A stretch of DNA of 64,000 nucleotides, taken from contig OY998178.1 of assembly GCA_963921935.1 (NCBI GenBank), forward strand, positions 53,412,951 through 53,476,950, read 5' to 3'. The DNA comes from Galeruca laticollis (Eukaryota; Arthropoda; Insecta; Coleoptera; Chrysomelidae). Positions 53,925 to 63,166 of this stretch are shown one piece after another. Below the pieces are notes generated by a model, which worked only from the letters and a program-made list of their open reading frames with translations, searched no databases and was not told the origin of the DNA. Within the stretch, counting starts at the first letter, position 1. Each line of letters starts with the position of its first letter. Both the position numbers and the translations under genes were made by a program.

Positions 53925-54875
53925 CCTCTTCCTATCCCCTCTACTCCTCCATGGACTATCAACATTCCTAAATTTAACACATCGCTTATGAGATACGACA
54001 AACACACAACACCCAAACAATTAATAAAAAATGCTTTTAATGAAATATTAACTAACTGTGACTATGACTTAGTTTTATACACTGATGCATCCAAAAATGA
54101 AACAGGACTAGGCTGCGCTGTTACATCAACACGAACTTCTATCAAATCTTCCCTAATCCCATCAACCTGTAGCATCCACACAGGCGAACTATTCAGCATA
54201 CTCTTGGCCATCAATTCCATCTCCCCACCTTGTAAGCACGTTGCCATATGCACAGATTCACTAGCTTCAATTTCATCCATCCAAAATATATTTACCGAAC
54301 ATCCTATTGTCCAATCTATCCATGACTCCTACCAACTTATCACTTCCCTAACAATAGCAGTTACTATTATTTGGTTACCTTCCCACATTGGCATCGTAGG
54401 CAACGAACTTGCAGACCAACAGGCAAAAACTGCTTCTAAATTTACCGTCACCGACAATCTCACAATTTGTAAGGATTTAAAATCACATTTTAAAACAAAA
54501 GCCAAAGTAACATGGCAGCAGGATTGGGACTCTGCCGGCACATCCTTACGCCAAATACAGCACTCGATAGGTCATCCTCAACCATGTTGTTTTGCTGGCC
54601 TCTCAAGGCATGATTTAGCTGTGGTGAGAAGAGTTAGAATAGGTCATTCAAAACTTACCCATGGATACCTAATGTGTAATACCTCCAGACCCGTTTGCTC
54701 CAGCTGCAACTCCAACCTAACTATAAAACATATCTTGACGGAGTGTCCGGAATATGCCACCCAAAGACTACAGTTTCAGCTTAGCCAGAACTACAAAGAC
54801 GTCCTAAATAACTCGGTACAAATTACCTACCTTCTCCAGTTTCTCAAAGATGTGCAACTTTTCCATAAACTATAG
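53925..54875 (+). CDS. ORF2 C-terminal part of I-like element with intact RNase H
   Basis: The frame is open upstream of the first ATG at 53988 (PLPIPSTPPWTINIPKFNTS), so the true start is further 5' and lost by truncation. The RNase H core is complete: DYDLVLYTDASKNETGLGCA (Asp), TCSIHTGELFSILLAINSIS (Glu), VAICTDSLASISSI (Asp) and IIWLPSHIGIVGNELADQQA (His and Asp). A C-terminal zinc-binding region follows (RPVCSSCNSNLTIKHILTEC). RNase H after RT is typical of the I clade. There is no stop within about 310 codons, so this insertion is relatively young. Confidence 0.85.
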   Translation, partial: PLPIPSTPPWTINIPKFNTSLMRYDKHTTPKQLIKNAFNEILTNCDYDLVLYTDASKNETGLGCAVTSTRTSIKSSLIPSTCSIHTGELFSILLAINSISPPCKHVAICTDSLASISSIQNIFTEHPIVQSIHDSYQLITSLTIAVTIIWLPSHIGIVGNELADQQAKTASKFTVTDNLTICKDLKSHFKTKAKVTWQQDWDSAGTSLRQIQHSIGHPQPCCFAGLSRHDLAVVRRVRIGHSKLTHGYLMCNTSRPVCSSCNSNLTIKHILTECPEYATQRLQFQLSQNYKDVLNNSVQITYLLQFLKDVQLFHKL

Positions 54876-54889
54876 AACAATAGTGTAAT

Positions 54890-54893
<4 letters not shown>

Positions 54894-54938
<45 letters not shown>

Positions 54939-54951
54939 ATATATATATATA
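54894..54951. repeat. (TA)n microsatellite, left part
   Basis: About 58 bp of TA with one CTAT interruption, in the 3' untranslated region of the I-like element. It is the left flank of the inserted Penelope-like element. Confidence 0.95.
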
Positions 54952-55249
54952 TAACAAAATATGTTCATCAAGAACTGGGTGTAGCAGTCAACAGTGGGGC
55001 TGGTGAGAAATCAAACAATTTTATTATTCATCAAGCTTTCAACCCTTGTTTGGGGTCTTCCTCAGGATGACTACAAATATTATATATTTAAAAACAATAC
55101 GTTACAAAACATAGTCGTACTTACTAAAATGGATTGTCAGATCGACTATACCATAAAAGTTGGAAACAATAAAAACTCAATAAACAATATATACATTTAA
55201 AAAATATTTAAAAATAACACAAAAAACCGTTACAAACAATAACATTGTA
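54952..55249. repeat. Left inverted repeat arm
   Basis: 298 bp, reverse complement of the right arm. A 68-codon open frame within it is mirrored in the other arm and is not considered a gene. Confidence 0.9.
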
Positions 55250-55455
55250 CTGATTTGGATATTTTTATCGGACCAACCACACAATGAATATTACATTTTA
55301 AGATGTTAGAAATTACTGACAAAACTCCAAATGAAAACAAATGATAACAAATGGTAAAAGTGACAATTAGCATGGAACAACACGGTGAGCACGGAACAAC
55401 ACAAAATGGCCTTTAACTAAAATGCAAACCAGCGAACACTACATTAACGAAGATG

Positions 55456-55827
55456 TTATGCATTGTTAGTGTGCTGTGTTAGGGGAAATATTTTAGGAAT
55501 TTTGTTCTTATTATTCTCATACTCCAAAATGTAATTATAGATGAGACTCAGATTTTGAGTATCTGATCTAGTGTTGAGGGGTCTTTCAATTTTATTAATA
55601 AACACCATCTCCAAAAAAATCCTTTTATAGTAGTTATTTTCTCCAATTAAAACTTCAACTCCTTCGAAATCCATATCATGTTGTGATTCAATAACATGGG
55701 TCGACAGAGCGCAAGACGGCCTTCCCAATCTGCAATCGCTTTTGTGAGATGTTATTCTACCCTGCAAAAGCCTTGAGGTTTGTCCAATGTATGCTTTATG
55801 ACAATCCTTGCAATTGATCTTATACAA
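55456..55827 (-). CDS. GIY-YIG endonuclease of second-family Penelope-like element
   Basis: 123 codons with MYKINCKDCHKAYIGQTSRL, where the GIY position reads (L/M)-Y-K and YIG is intact, and the catalytic Arg in LLQGRITSHKSDCR. The family Glu fits FLEMVFINKIERPLNT. It starts at the inner edge of the right arm, so the RT part that normally precedes it was deleted. The Cys-x2-Cys pattern near the start is typical of insect Penelope-like nucleases. Confidence 0.8.
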   Translation of the reverse strand: MYKINCKDCHKAYIGQTSRLLQGRITSHKSDCRLGRPSCALSTHVIESQHDMDFEGVEVLIGENNYYKRIFLEMVFINKIERPLNTRSDTQNLSLIYNYILEYENNKNKIPKIFPLTQHTNNA

Positions 55828-56120
55828 TGTTATTGTTTGTAACGGTTTTTTGTGTTATTTTTAAATATTTTTTAAATGTATATATTGTTTATTGAGTTTT
55901 TATTGTTTCCAACTTTTATGGTATAGTCGATCTGACAATCCATTTTAGTAAGTACGACTATGTTTTGTAACGTATTGTTTATAAATATATAATATTTGTA
56001 GTCATCCTGAGGAAGACCCCAAACAAGGGTTGAAAGCTTGATGAATAATAAAATTGTTTGATTTCTCACCAGCCCCACTGTTGACTGCTACACCCAGTTC
56101 TTGATGAACATATTTTGTTA
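55823..56120. repeat. Right inverted repeat arm
   Basis: 298 bp, reverse complement of the left arm. It is followed by 29 bp (ATTCATCAGTCAAACGTACC and so on) and (TA)n, which the left side does not have. Confidence 0.9.
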
Positions 56121-56146
56121 ATATTCATCAGTCAAACGTACCAATA

Positions 56147-56149
<3 letters not shown>

Positions 56150-56185
<36 letters not shown>
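56150..56185. repeat. (TA)n microsatellite, right part
   Basis: 36 bp of TA between the Penelope-like insertion and the end of the I-like 3' region. Confidence 0.95.
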
Positions 56186-56188
<3 letters not shown>

Positions 56189-56584
56189 ATGAATGAACCT
56201 TATACAAATTGTATTGTTAATCTTGTAATCGCACCTGTGCAAGTGGCCACAGTTGCCGAGCACGTTAATTATGAATAAAAAAAAAAAAAAATTCTGTACT
56301 CACATTACTTTCTATTTTTAAAGAAGATGTATTTGTTGCGAAACGTATCATTTTTGAAATATTATTAGAAATATCACCAGCATATGTGACGGTTTTGTAA
56401 CTTTTTATTTCGTTAGTTTTTTTACGAAATATTAGTTGTAATGCCCCTGTTTCCTCTTTTTTATTAAGTAATTTATTTATTATGTGTTATGGATAACCGC
56501 TGGTATTTGTTTAATTGTATTAATTTCTCTATCAAAATTATATTTGTTCATAGGAACTGAAAATGCTGTATGCATCATTCAATT

Positions 56585-56845
56585 TTATGGTAGTAATTCA
56601 TGTGACTTGGGATGATTGGGATTGTATGGAATAGTCACATCAGTGTGTGTTGGTTTTCTGTAAATTGAATAATCAAGTACATTATTAACTCTTTGAAGTT
56701 TTAAATCAAAAAAATTGATTAAGTTATTTTCTTCCACTTCTAATAAAAATTTGATTTTTGGGTGTAAATTATTAATATGGTTAATGGTTAATATGATTAA
56801 ATTGTCGTCTACATATCTATACCAAAATAAGATGTAATATTTCAA
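56585..56845 (-). pseudogene. Penelope-like RT palm fragment of copy 3
   Basis: The frame contains YILFWYRYVDDNLIILTINH and LEVEENNLINFFDLKLQRVN, then SIYRKPTHTDVTIPYNPNHP. The Y-V-D-D block is intact. The segment between VDD and INHINN is shorter than in copy 2 (residues CFMGSERQLDVFF are missing), which shows a small deletion. Confidence 0.8.
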
Positions 56846-57038
56846 AAAATGTAACTTCTGTCATTGTGACGATGGTAGTAATATCGAAACAATTGTAATT
56901 TTTTTAGAATTTCTACCATTTTTTCAAAATATTGGGGAACTATTTAGAAACAATTAGTTTCATTTAAAAAAATATGAGTAGATTTCACAAAGTAGGGATC
57001 GAAATAGTAAATTTTACTCTGTTCATATTTAATTTCAG

Positions 57039-57254
57039 GTAATACACAATATATAAACTATAGAAGAATAAAATGGGTTCGAGAATAGGTGGTTTAAGTA
57101 CTGGGCTGCCAGCAGACAAAGCACTAGCAGGAGTTCCTCGTCTTCTTGACGATCTACGTAGATTATCCGAAGATACCGATTCCGCAGATATTGTTTTTAT
57201 TCTTGGAAGAGAAGAAGAAAGGGTATTAGCTCATAGAGTTATATTGATGGCAAG
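57039..57254 (+). CDS. Probable host exon: start of a BTB/POZ-domain protein
   Basis: A T-rich tract and TTTCAG at 57032-57038 form an acceptor. The exon has 34 bp of 5' untranslated sequence, then ATG at 57073, and ends at GGCAAG|GTATTTG (donor at 57255). The 61 codons read MGSRIGGLSTGLPADKALAG, then LLDDLRRLSEDTDSADIVFI and RVLAHRVILMAR. The D-x-x-D-I-V-F...V-L-A-H-R-V-I-L block is the start of a BTB/POZ domain (usually protein-protein or cullin adaptor). No stop or shift occurs and there is no element similarity, unlike the surroundings. The rest of the BTB domain must lie in later exons outside the window. The specific gene is not identified. Confidence 0.65.
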
Positions 57255-58097
57255 GTATTTGATCTTCCCAGAGTATTTAAAATGAATTTTCGTTAACTTT
57301 AGTTCAATTAGAGTTTATTGAGTACTCTAATTTTTAAATTGGACATATTTCGGTGTTTGTTTGGTTACTAGATTTATATTTATATACAAAACACACATTT
57401 TGAGTCCAAAAATATTCTCAGATGCAAAAAAATTATCCATTCATTTATTTTCAATTTTGGAACACGTGGAATTTTAAAAGTGGTCTTATTTTTGAACATA
57501 CGTACGGTAAGTATTCAAAATACTCTTGTTGAATGTACTATCATACAAACGTTGTACCTAAAATAATCAACAACTCTTGTTGATACTTTAAATAATTCAG
57601 TTTCTGTTTATTGTTCTCTTTTTCACTGAATGACACGTTTCTAAATATCTTCAGATCCCCAACAAAAGTTCTGATTCAAAAATTGATTACAGTTAAGTAA
57701 ATTTCATTTCTCTGGTATTGCTTCTGAATTGAAGCGTTATTTTCCGGCATGAAACGTTGAATCCCCGCTGTCTTCAGGAAATGAATCTTTTCATTACTCG
57801 CAATTATTGACACTTCGAATATTCTCAGTGCTCTGTCTGGTTCAAGATATATTGAAGTTCTGTAATAGTTTTTAATTCAAAAATGAGAATTATTATTTTT
57901 ACAAAATTGTGTTACAGTATAAAAAGACCAACAGTTCACCAAACAATTCATCAATAGCGTTACCAATAATAAATATCATGAGATTCATTATTAAAAATTG
58001 GCATATTATGGCACGGAATTTACTGGAATTACGTCGTTAACTTGTTAATAAATGGTACACAACAGCAATGGGAAAAAATAAGATTCTATCAAATTGT
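57255..58097 (+). other. Probable intron, no element recognised
   Basis: AT-rich, starting with a splice donor. No reading frame or repeat structure recognised. Confidence 0.4.
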
Positions 58098-58340
58098 TTA
58101 GGCCGATTCTCATTGGATCGGACCGATCAGAATGGTCCAGATTTCGATCGCGCGACCCACATAATTGCAACGCGTATGTGTTCACTGACACGATTTCAGT
58201 CGTGACCGATTTCAATCAGGTGACATTGATCGTGTACAACGCAGATTGTAGCGTCTTTGCCGGCAGTCAGCTTACGACCGGTGCTGTTTGGTGTATTATT
58301 TGTACGATGGAAGATACAAGGTTAAATCGGTCTTTCGACA

Positions 58341-58793
58341 TGTAGTGATCCCTAAAGGGCAGTAACGGCAAAAGGACATTAGCTTAGGAATAACATTTAA
58401 ATTTAGGTTAATATTAATTATAGTATTTAGCGAGCATTGATCTAGGAAGGCCAATGATTCTTATATGTGTAAGCACGTTTTAATTGCAATGTAAACACAC
58501 ACGTACAATGAATAGACGGAGGTCAGGCTCAGCGTAGAGCGTGCCCACATTTCCTATATAATGAAAGTATATTGAACTAGGATAATTAATTGTTATTGTT
58601 AATTTGAATAAGTCGATTGATATTATATCTGTGTATTTTTAAATGTATTAAATGATCCCAGTGATTTTATAGAAGTGATGTTGTTTATTCTATTCCCGAA
58701 TACAGGTTGCTAGGTAAGTGTTCGCCTCAAAGATAATATGCCTTTATGGTAAACGTCGAGTATACGAGGGACACTTACTAAGTAACCACCACA
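58341..58793 (+). repeat. Solo LTR of the composite-element family
   Basis: 453 bp beginning TGTAGTGATCCCTAAAGGGC and ending ACCACCACA. It matches the reverse complement of the LTRs at 43657-44110 in order and length, with many base differences. A perfect 4-bp duplication GACA (58337-58340, 58794-58797) flanks it. A solo LTR arises by recombination between the two LTRs. Confidence 0.85.
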
Positions 58794-59002
58794 GACATAC
58801 GTTACATAGAATTGAACTCGTCGTAGTGGGGTGCCAGTTCACGGGCGCAAATGAAAGCTGCTCTATTTTCATTTTTCACTGTGCGAATGCACCCTAAACC
58901 GGCGACGGCGTCTTCGTCATCTATAATACGCGAGTGTAATAACTTCGTCCTCAGTTGACGACATTTCGGAGGAGACCAGTAATAGTAATTATCACTTGAT
59001 AT

Positions 59003-59464
59003 TGTAATGTTTTTTTATTTATTTAAAACAGTTTATCCTGGCGGATGGGATAAATTTATACACACAGTACGTCTACTCACTTAATTTATTTATTCACTAA
59101 ACTATTCACTAATTTATATTATATACACAGTATATGCACATAAGCTAGTTTATATAAACACTTCACTACTATTTACTTGTTCATTTGTTTATCTCACGAG
59201 ATCACTTTATAAACTCCACTTCTCCCGCTGGTCGGTTCTTTATAACTTAGTGCCTTTTTTATTAGATTCTAGATTGCGGCTTACACAAAATCAATTGGCT
59301 TCTCTGGAATTTTCTAGATAAGACTGGTCACAAAAAATGTCTAGATAAGATAGTCACAAAAAATCGTAAACAGTTCTAAGAAATCCCTGCACATCCGCCA
59401 ACTTTCATACATGGCTTAGACAGAGTCGGATTCAGGGACTACGCTAGTCTGCTATTTCGTAACA
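59003..59464 (-). repeat. 3' LTR of copy B
   Basis: 462 bp, highly similar to those of copy A, with TG...CA ends. Confidence 0.9.
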
Positions 59465-59499
59465 TTACCCCCTCCTTAAATGGAAGTTTCTCCTGGAAC

Positions 59500-60160
59500 T
59501 TTTGTGTAGCCGAGACTGGATGTTTGAATCATCAACTGGCCCCATTTCTACACTTTCCGATCTTATGGAAATAACAGGGCACCGTCCTCATCGGATGCTG
59601 ATAACGGGGGTTGTAGCTGCAAACTAATATTTGGACACCGGTATCTTGGAAGATCACCTCTACCATGTTCCTAATGAGTCTCCAATCCAACTGGTCACTC
59701 GCTATCTAAGGCATAGCTAGTTTCTTCACACTGGATTCCAACACATGGTCTCGGAGGTTTCGAAGTGCTTCCCACACATCGCGGTAGGTGAACAAATCTT
59801 GTCGTTGTTCCGAAGTGCCTCGACTCCATATCTAGCTTTCCCGGTTCCTCCATACGCGCCCATAAGTTCATCGAAGGTAGGGTCAGACACATCTCGAATA
59901 TAGTTTACTCCTTTCTCTAGGTCATGGTCTCCTTCGAATGGCGCTAGTCGGTTTTGGTGAACTTTTGGTTTTGCGTTGGGGACCTTGCGTATGCGATATA
60001 TAACATCATTGATCCTTTTCCTGATTAAGTATGGACCTTCCCAGGAGTTTTGTAATTTTGAAGAAAATCCTTTTCTCGTCGGGTTGTGGAACCATACTTT
60101 GTCTTTGTCCCCTTCTTTAAAACCGCCTACTGTGGCCTGTATGTCGTACCGATTTCTCAT
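59500..60160 (-). pseudogene. Integrase C-terminus, macro-domain remnant and CCCH finger of copy B
   Basis: Frame 59726-60160 has NSWEGPYLIRKRINDVIYRI and VHQNRLAPFEGDHD, the GPY/F-type integrase end, then DPTFDELMGAYGGTGKARYG. The macro domain goes directly from its first block (QDLFT) to YRDVWEAL, losing ~80 residues. Its end is still readable (IASDQLDWRLIRNMVEVIFQ, catalytic Asp present). The finger reads VPCYFHKIGKCRNGAS, then two stops in place of Cys-Arg, then FKHPVSATQKF. Together with copy A this gives the full C-X7-C-X5-C-X3-H pattern. Confidence 0.7.
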
Positions 60161-60187
60161 CCTGTCGCTGGCAACTTAAAGATTTGT

Positions 60188-61330
60188 TCAAACTAATTCA
60201 TGAATATCGTCCAGCCTTCTTCTCAATTGGATCAAGTAGTCCTCTCTTGCTAGATCTTTTCCAGGCCGACAGCCAAATTCCAGGTCACAAGGAAATCTCA
60301 TTTCACGTCCAAACAGGTTTTTCGCAGGTGTTTCAACAATGGACTCATTGACGGCAGATCGATAAGCCAATGCGAATAGGGAAATATACTAGTCCCAATC
60401 TCTCTGATGGCTGGAAACTACTTTGGACAGGTATTTTCCAATAGTCCTGTTCATTCTCTCGACCATTCCATCTGACTATGTATATAATGCTGTTGTCCTG
60501 GTCTTCTTCATTCCAGCTTTCGAAATTTCTTCCCTGGTCACTGTAGACACTCCATATCGGCTGATAAATTCTTTCACCAATACATCCGCGGCAGTTGTGG
60601 CCTCTCTATTCGGGATCGCGTAAATTTCCACCTACATTGTGAAATAATCCAGTAAAACCAGGATGTATTTACCACCATTTTCTGTCGTCGGAAATGGTTC
60701 AGCGATGCCTAAAGCAATGCTTTCGAAAGGGCTTCCAACATTATACTGTTTCATAGGTGCCTTTTTCTTACGATGTGGTCCATTGCTCGTAGCACAAGTT
60801 GTATATTTCTTACACTAGTCCTTCACATCGTCGAAGATGTTCATCCAATAAAACCTTTCACGGACTCGTTGAAGGGTTTTCTTCACTCCCAGATGACCTC
60901 TCGTTGGACTGTCGTGTAACTTCCTCAGTACCTCAGCTACTCTCGTTCGAGGGATAACTAGCTGTCTCCTCATCTCGGAACCATCATCGTTTTCAAGGAC
61001 TCTTTTCAACAGCCCTTCTCCCAGGACAAAGGAGTCCCACTGATCGCAATATGCCTTCAGTGTGGGTGAAAATCTTGACACTTCTTGCCAGGTAGGTCGC
61101 CGATTTTCTTCCTTCCACTGCCAAATCTTCTTTAGTCAAGGATCATTCTCCTGATCTTCTCTTATCGTGGTGGGTGACCATTCTTCATTGACTACTGTAA
61201 TTATTGAAACTGCAACTGCTTAGATTTCGACTTGTTGCATTGAGAATAGTCTACAGAGCATGACCGTCTAGGCAAAGAGTTGGCTTCTCGGTGATTCACA
61301 TCAGCTGGATGTTCACCCCTGTCTGATTTT
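60188..61330 (-). pseudogene. RNase H tail and integrase of copy B
   Basis: The junction reads HPADVNHREANSLPRRSC. The zinc-binding part is at 60815-61081 (GHLGVKKTLQRVRERFYWMN). The core is broken by several stops and a deletion of the VHSDQGRNFESH part near 60530. Frame 60188-60370 has AYRSAVNESIVETPAKNLFG. Confidence 0.75.
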
Positions 61331-61359
61331 CCCTGTGACTAGAGTTCTTGGGTTGAAGG

Positions 61360-62578
61360 AGTCTTGGGGCGGTTAGCTCTAGCTCGCCCACTCTCGGCAT
61401 TTGATCTTCTTCGGCTTCTTGTTTGCCATACCTTTCAACAAGTTGACGATCTGGTCAAGTTTGTGATCGCCATCTTCTTCCTGTATGGTCCTACCTTTGT
61501 TGTATCCCGAAGCCAGCGTGGCTGCTTCATACTCAAGAATAGCAGTCAATGCGTCAACTATTGTTTTGGGATGTGCTAAACGGAGCGTTCCTTGCATATC
61601 GGGGTCACGTAAGTCATCAATAAAGGCCTGGATGCCCAGACATTCCATCATGTTCTCTGGTGCCGATGGATAAGCGAATCGAACTAGTGGGGCAATGTCC
61701 ACATCATACTCTTGAAGGGCTTCGTCACGTTTCTGCATTCGGTTCTTCAGCTGGGATTGGTACATATGTTCTAGATGTTCGTGACCGTATCGCATGTCCA
61801 ACCTCTTCTTCAGCTGCTAAAAGTCATCCGTTTCTTCAAGAGGTATCGTCTGAAGTACATCTAAGGCATCTCATCGAAGTGCGATGGTTAAGTTTACTGT
61901 CTTCTCCCTGTCGGACCAATTATTCACTCTAGCGGCTGCTTCAAACTGCTTTACGTAATTAGTCCACGACATCTTTCCATCGAACGTTGGGGCCTTGACT
62001 CGGGTGAAATTTACAATATCATCGAACTTAGGGTGTATTTCTGACTTGCAAGGTTTTGTTTGTTCGGTCTTATTTTCTTCTGCTGGCATGTCTTGTGTTC
62101 TTGAATCTGACAATTTTCTCTCTAACTCCTTGAGTTTTTCGTCCATCGTTGACATTTCATCCTCAATATCCGATTTTAGAGACGAAATTTTATTTTCAAT
62201 GTCAGTTGCAATGTCGTTTTTCATTAATAAGATATCGGTAGGAATTTTGTCCATGTTAGCGGAAATATCGTTCTTCATGGTTGAAATCTCGTCCATGTTA
62301 GCAGAAATGTCGTTCTTCATAGCAGAAATATCGTTCTTCATAGCAGAAATACCGTTTTTCATATTCGTTGAAATCTTCTCTTCCATGGCAGAAATTGACG
62401 AGATTAAGGTGGAAGCGTCGTCATTAAATAAAACTGTTTCTGGATCAAAGCCGTCATTTTCCAGTGCCACTTTAAGTCTTTCTGCTAATTCACTTTTCTT
62501 ACCGGAAGTTTCCAGCTCACGATTTTCCAATTCTGCTCTTAGTTCCGTCACTTTCAGGTCACTTAGTCTCTTAGCCAT
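61360..62578 (-). pseudogene. Gag of copy B with intact SAP domain
   Basis: The ATG at 62578 opens a 235-codon frame. Residues 3-40 (LSDLKVTELRAELENRELET and SGKKSELAERLKVALE) are an uninterrupted SAP motif. Residues ~65-150 hold the coiled-coil units (KNDISAMKNDISANMDEIST), with more KNDIS repeats than copies A or C. Then comes the capsid (APTFDGKMSWTNYVKQFEAA) to a stop at 61871-61873. The capsid continues one frame over at 61379-61801. The zinc knuckle is largely lost. Confidence 0.8.
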
Positions 62579-62622
62579 GTTTACGTGACTATTTATTTAT
62601 ATTACCCCACACCTAACACCAA

Positions 62623-63044
62623 TGTAATGTTTTTCTTATTTATTCAAAACAGTTTATCCTGACAGGTGGGATAGATTTATACACACAGTATGTCTGCTCA
62701 CTAAATTTATTTATTCACTAAACTATTCACTTATTCATATAAACACTTCACTACTATTCACTTGTTTATCTCAGGAGATCACTTTAAAACTCCACTTCTC
62801 CCGCTGGTTGGTCCTTTATATATTAGTTCCTTTTTTACTAGATAATTCTAGATTGCGGCTTACACAAAACAATTGGCTCTTTGTAGTTTTCTGGATACGA
62901 CTGGTCATAAAAACCATGTCTAGATAAGATAGTCACAAAAAACAGTTCTAAGAACTCCCTGCGCATCCGCCAAAATTTTAACTATCATACATGGCTTAGA
63001 CAGAGTCGGGTTTAGGGACTACACTAGTGTGCTATTTCGTAACA
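62623..63044 (-). repeat. 5' LTR of copy B
   Basis: 422 bp. It lacks about 40 bp around the ACACAGTATAT region relative to the 3' LTR. Confidence 0.9.
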
Positions 63045-63166
63045 ATATATATTATATCGTACCGATGAATCTGATTTACATGATCCCGCGATTTCAGTCG
63101 GGCCGACCACAATAGGAGGTTCTGGCCGATTATAATCGGTCCGATCCGGTGAGAATCTGGCCTTAG

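Larger units (their letters stand above)
54952..56120 (-). mobile_element. Penelope-like element, second family, with 298-bp inverted terminal repeats
   Basis: The arms 54952-55249 and 55823-56120 are inverted complements with few differences. Between them lies a minus-strand GIY-YIG frame. (TA)n tracts lie on both outer sides. The sequence differs from the family of copies 1-3. RT is absent, so this is an internally shortened copy. Each arm contains GGTTGAAAGCTTGATGAATA with GTCATCCTGAGGAAGACC before it, a pattern known from Penelope-like terminal repeats. Confidence 0.85.
53907..56289 (+). mobile_element. I-like non-LTR retrotransposon, 5' truncated, split by a second Penelope-like element
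   Basis: The + strand ORF2 end with an RNase H domain (53988-54875) is followed by a 3' untranslated region, (TA)n with an inserted Penelope-like element, and the final ~100 bp with AATAAA and poly(A) (56186-56289). The 12-bp duplication AATTCTGTACTC (53895-53906, 56290-56301) flanks it. The whole lies in Penelope-like copy 3. Confidence 0.85.
53367..57016 (-). mobile_element. Penelope-like element copy 3, split by an I-like element, 13-bp TSD
   Basis: Minus-strand element with tails in inverted orientation at both ends (53367-53530 and about 56855-57016). A perfect 13-bp duplication CTCTGTTCATATT (53354-53366, 57017-57029) flanks it. Coding parts are the RT palm (56585-56845), the linker (56300-56580) and a GIY-YIG remnant near 53780-53880 with about 100 bp deleted. 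The linker is cut at 53906/56290 by the I-like element, and the sequences on each side join in the same order as copy 1. Confidence 0.85.
59003..63044 (-). mobile_element. Gypsy copy B of the SAP/macro family, internally deleted
   Basis: Minus strand, 4042 bp, LTRs at 59003-59464 and 62623-63044, with a perfect ATAT duplication (58999-59002 and 63045-63048). Gag is followed, across a junction near 61290-61340, by the RNase H end and integrase. Protease, RT and most of RNase H are missing, at the same point as in copy C. The macro domain lost its central part, but the CCCH region persists. Confidence 0.9.
58101..63163. mobile_element. DNA transposon with TTA duplication, non-autonomous, holding two LTR insertions
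   Basis: The ends are inverted: GGCCGATTCTCATTGGATCG from 58101, and, read inwards from 63163, GGCCAGATTCTCACCGGATC, with CGGACCGAT following in both. TTA lies on each side (58098-58100 and 63164-63166). TTA duplications and G-rich tips fit the PIF/Harbinger group. After removing the solo LTR (58341-58793) and Gypsy copy B (59003-63044) plus one target copy each, about 560 bp remain. No transposase is seen, so it is MITE-like. Confidence 0.75.

Noticed and set aside
54994..56078. Two near-identical 68-codon frames as a duplicated gene
   Set aside because: They are mirror images within the inverted terminal repeats of one Penelope-like element.
61995..62588. 197-codon plus frame opposite copy B Gag
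   Set aside because: Antisense of the intact Gag frame. The repeated sequence keeps the opposite strand free of stops.
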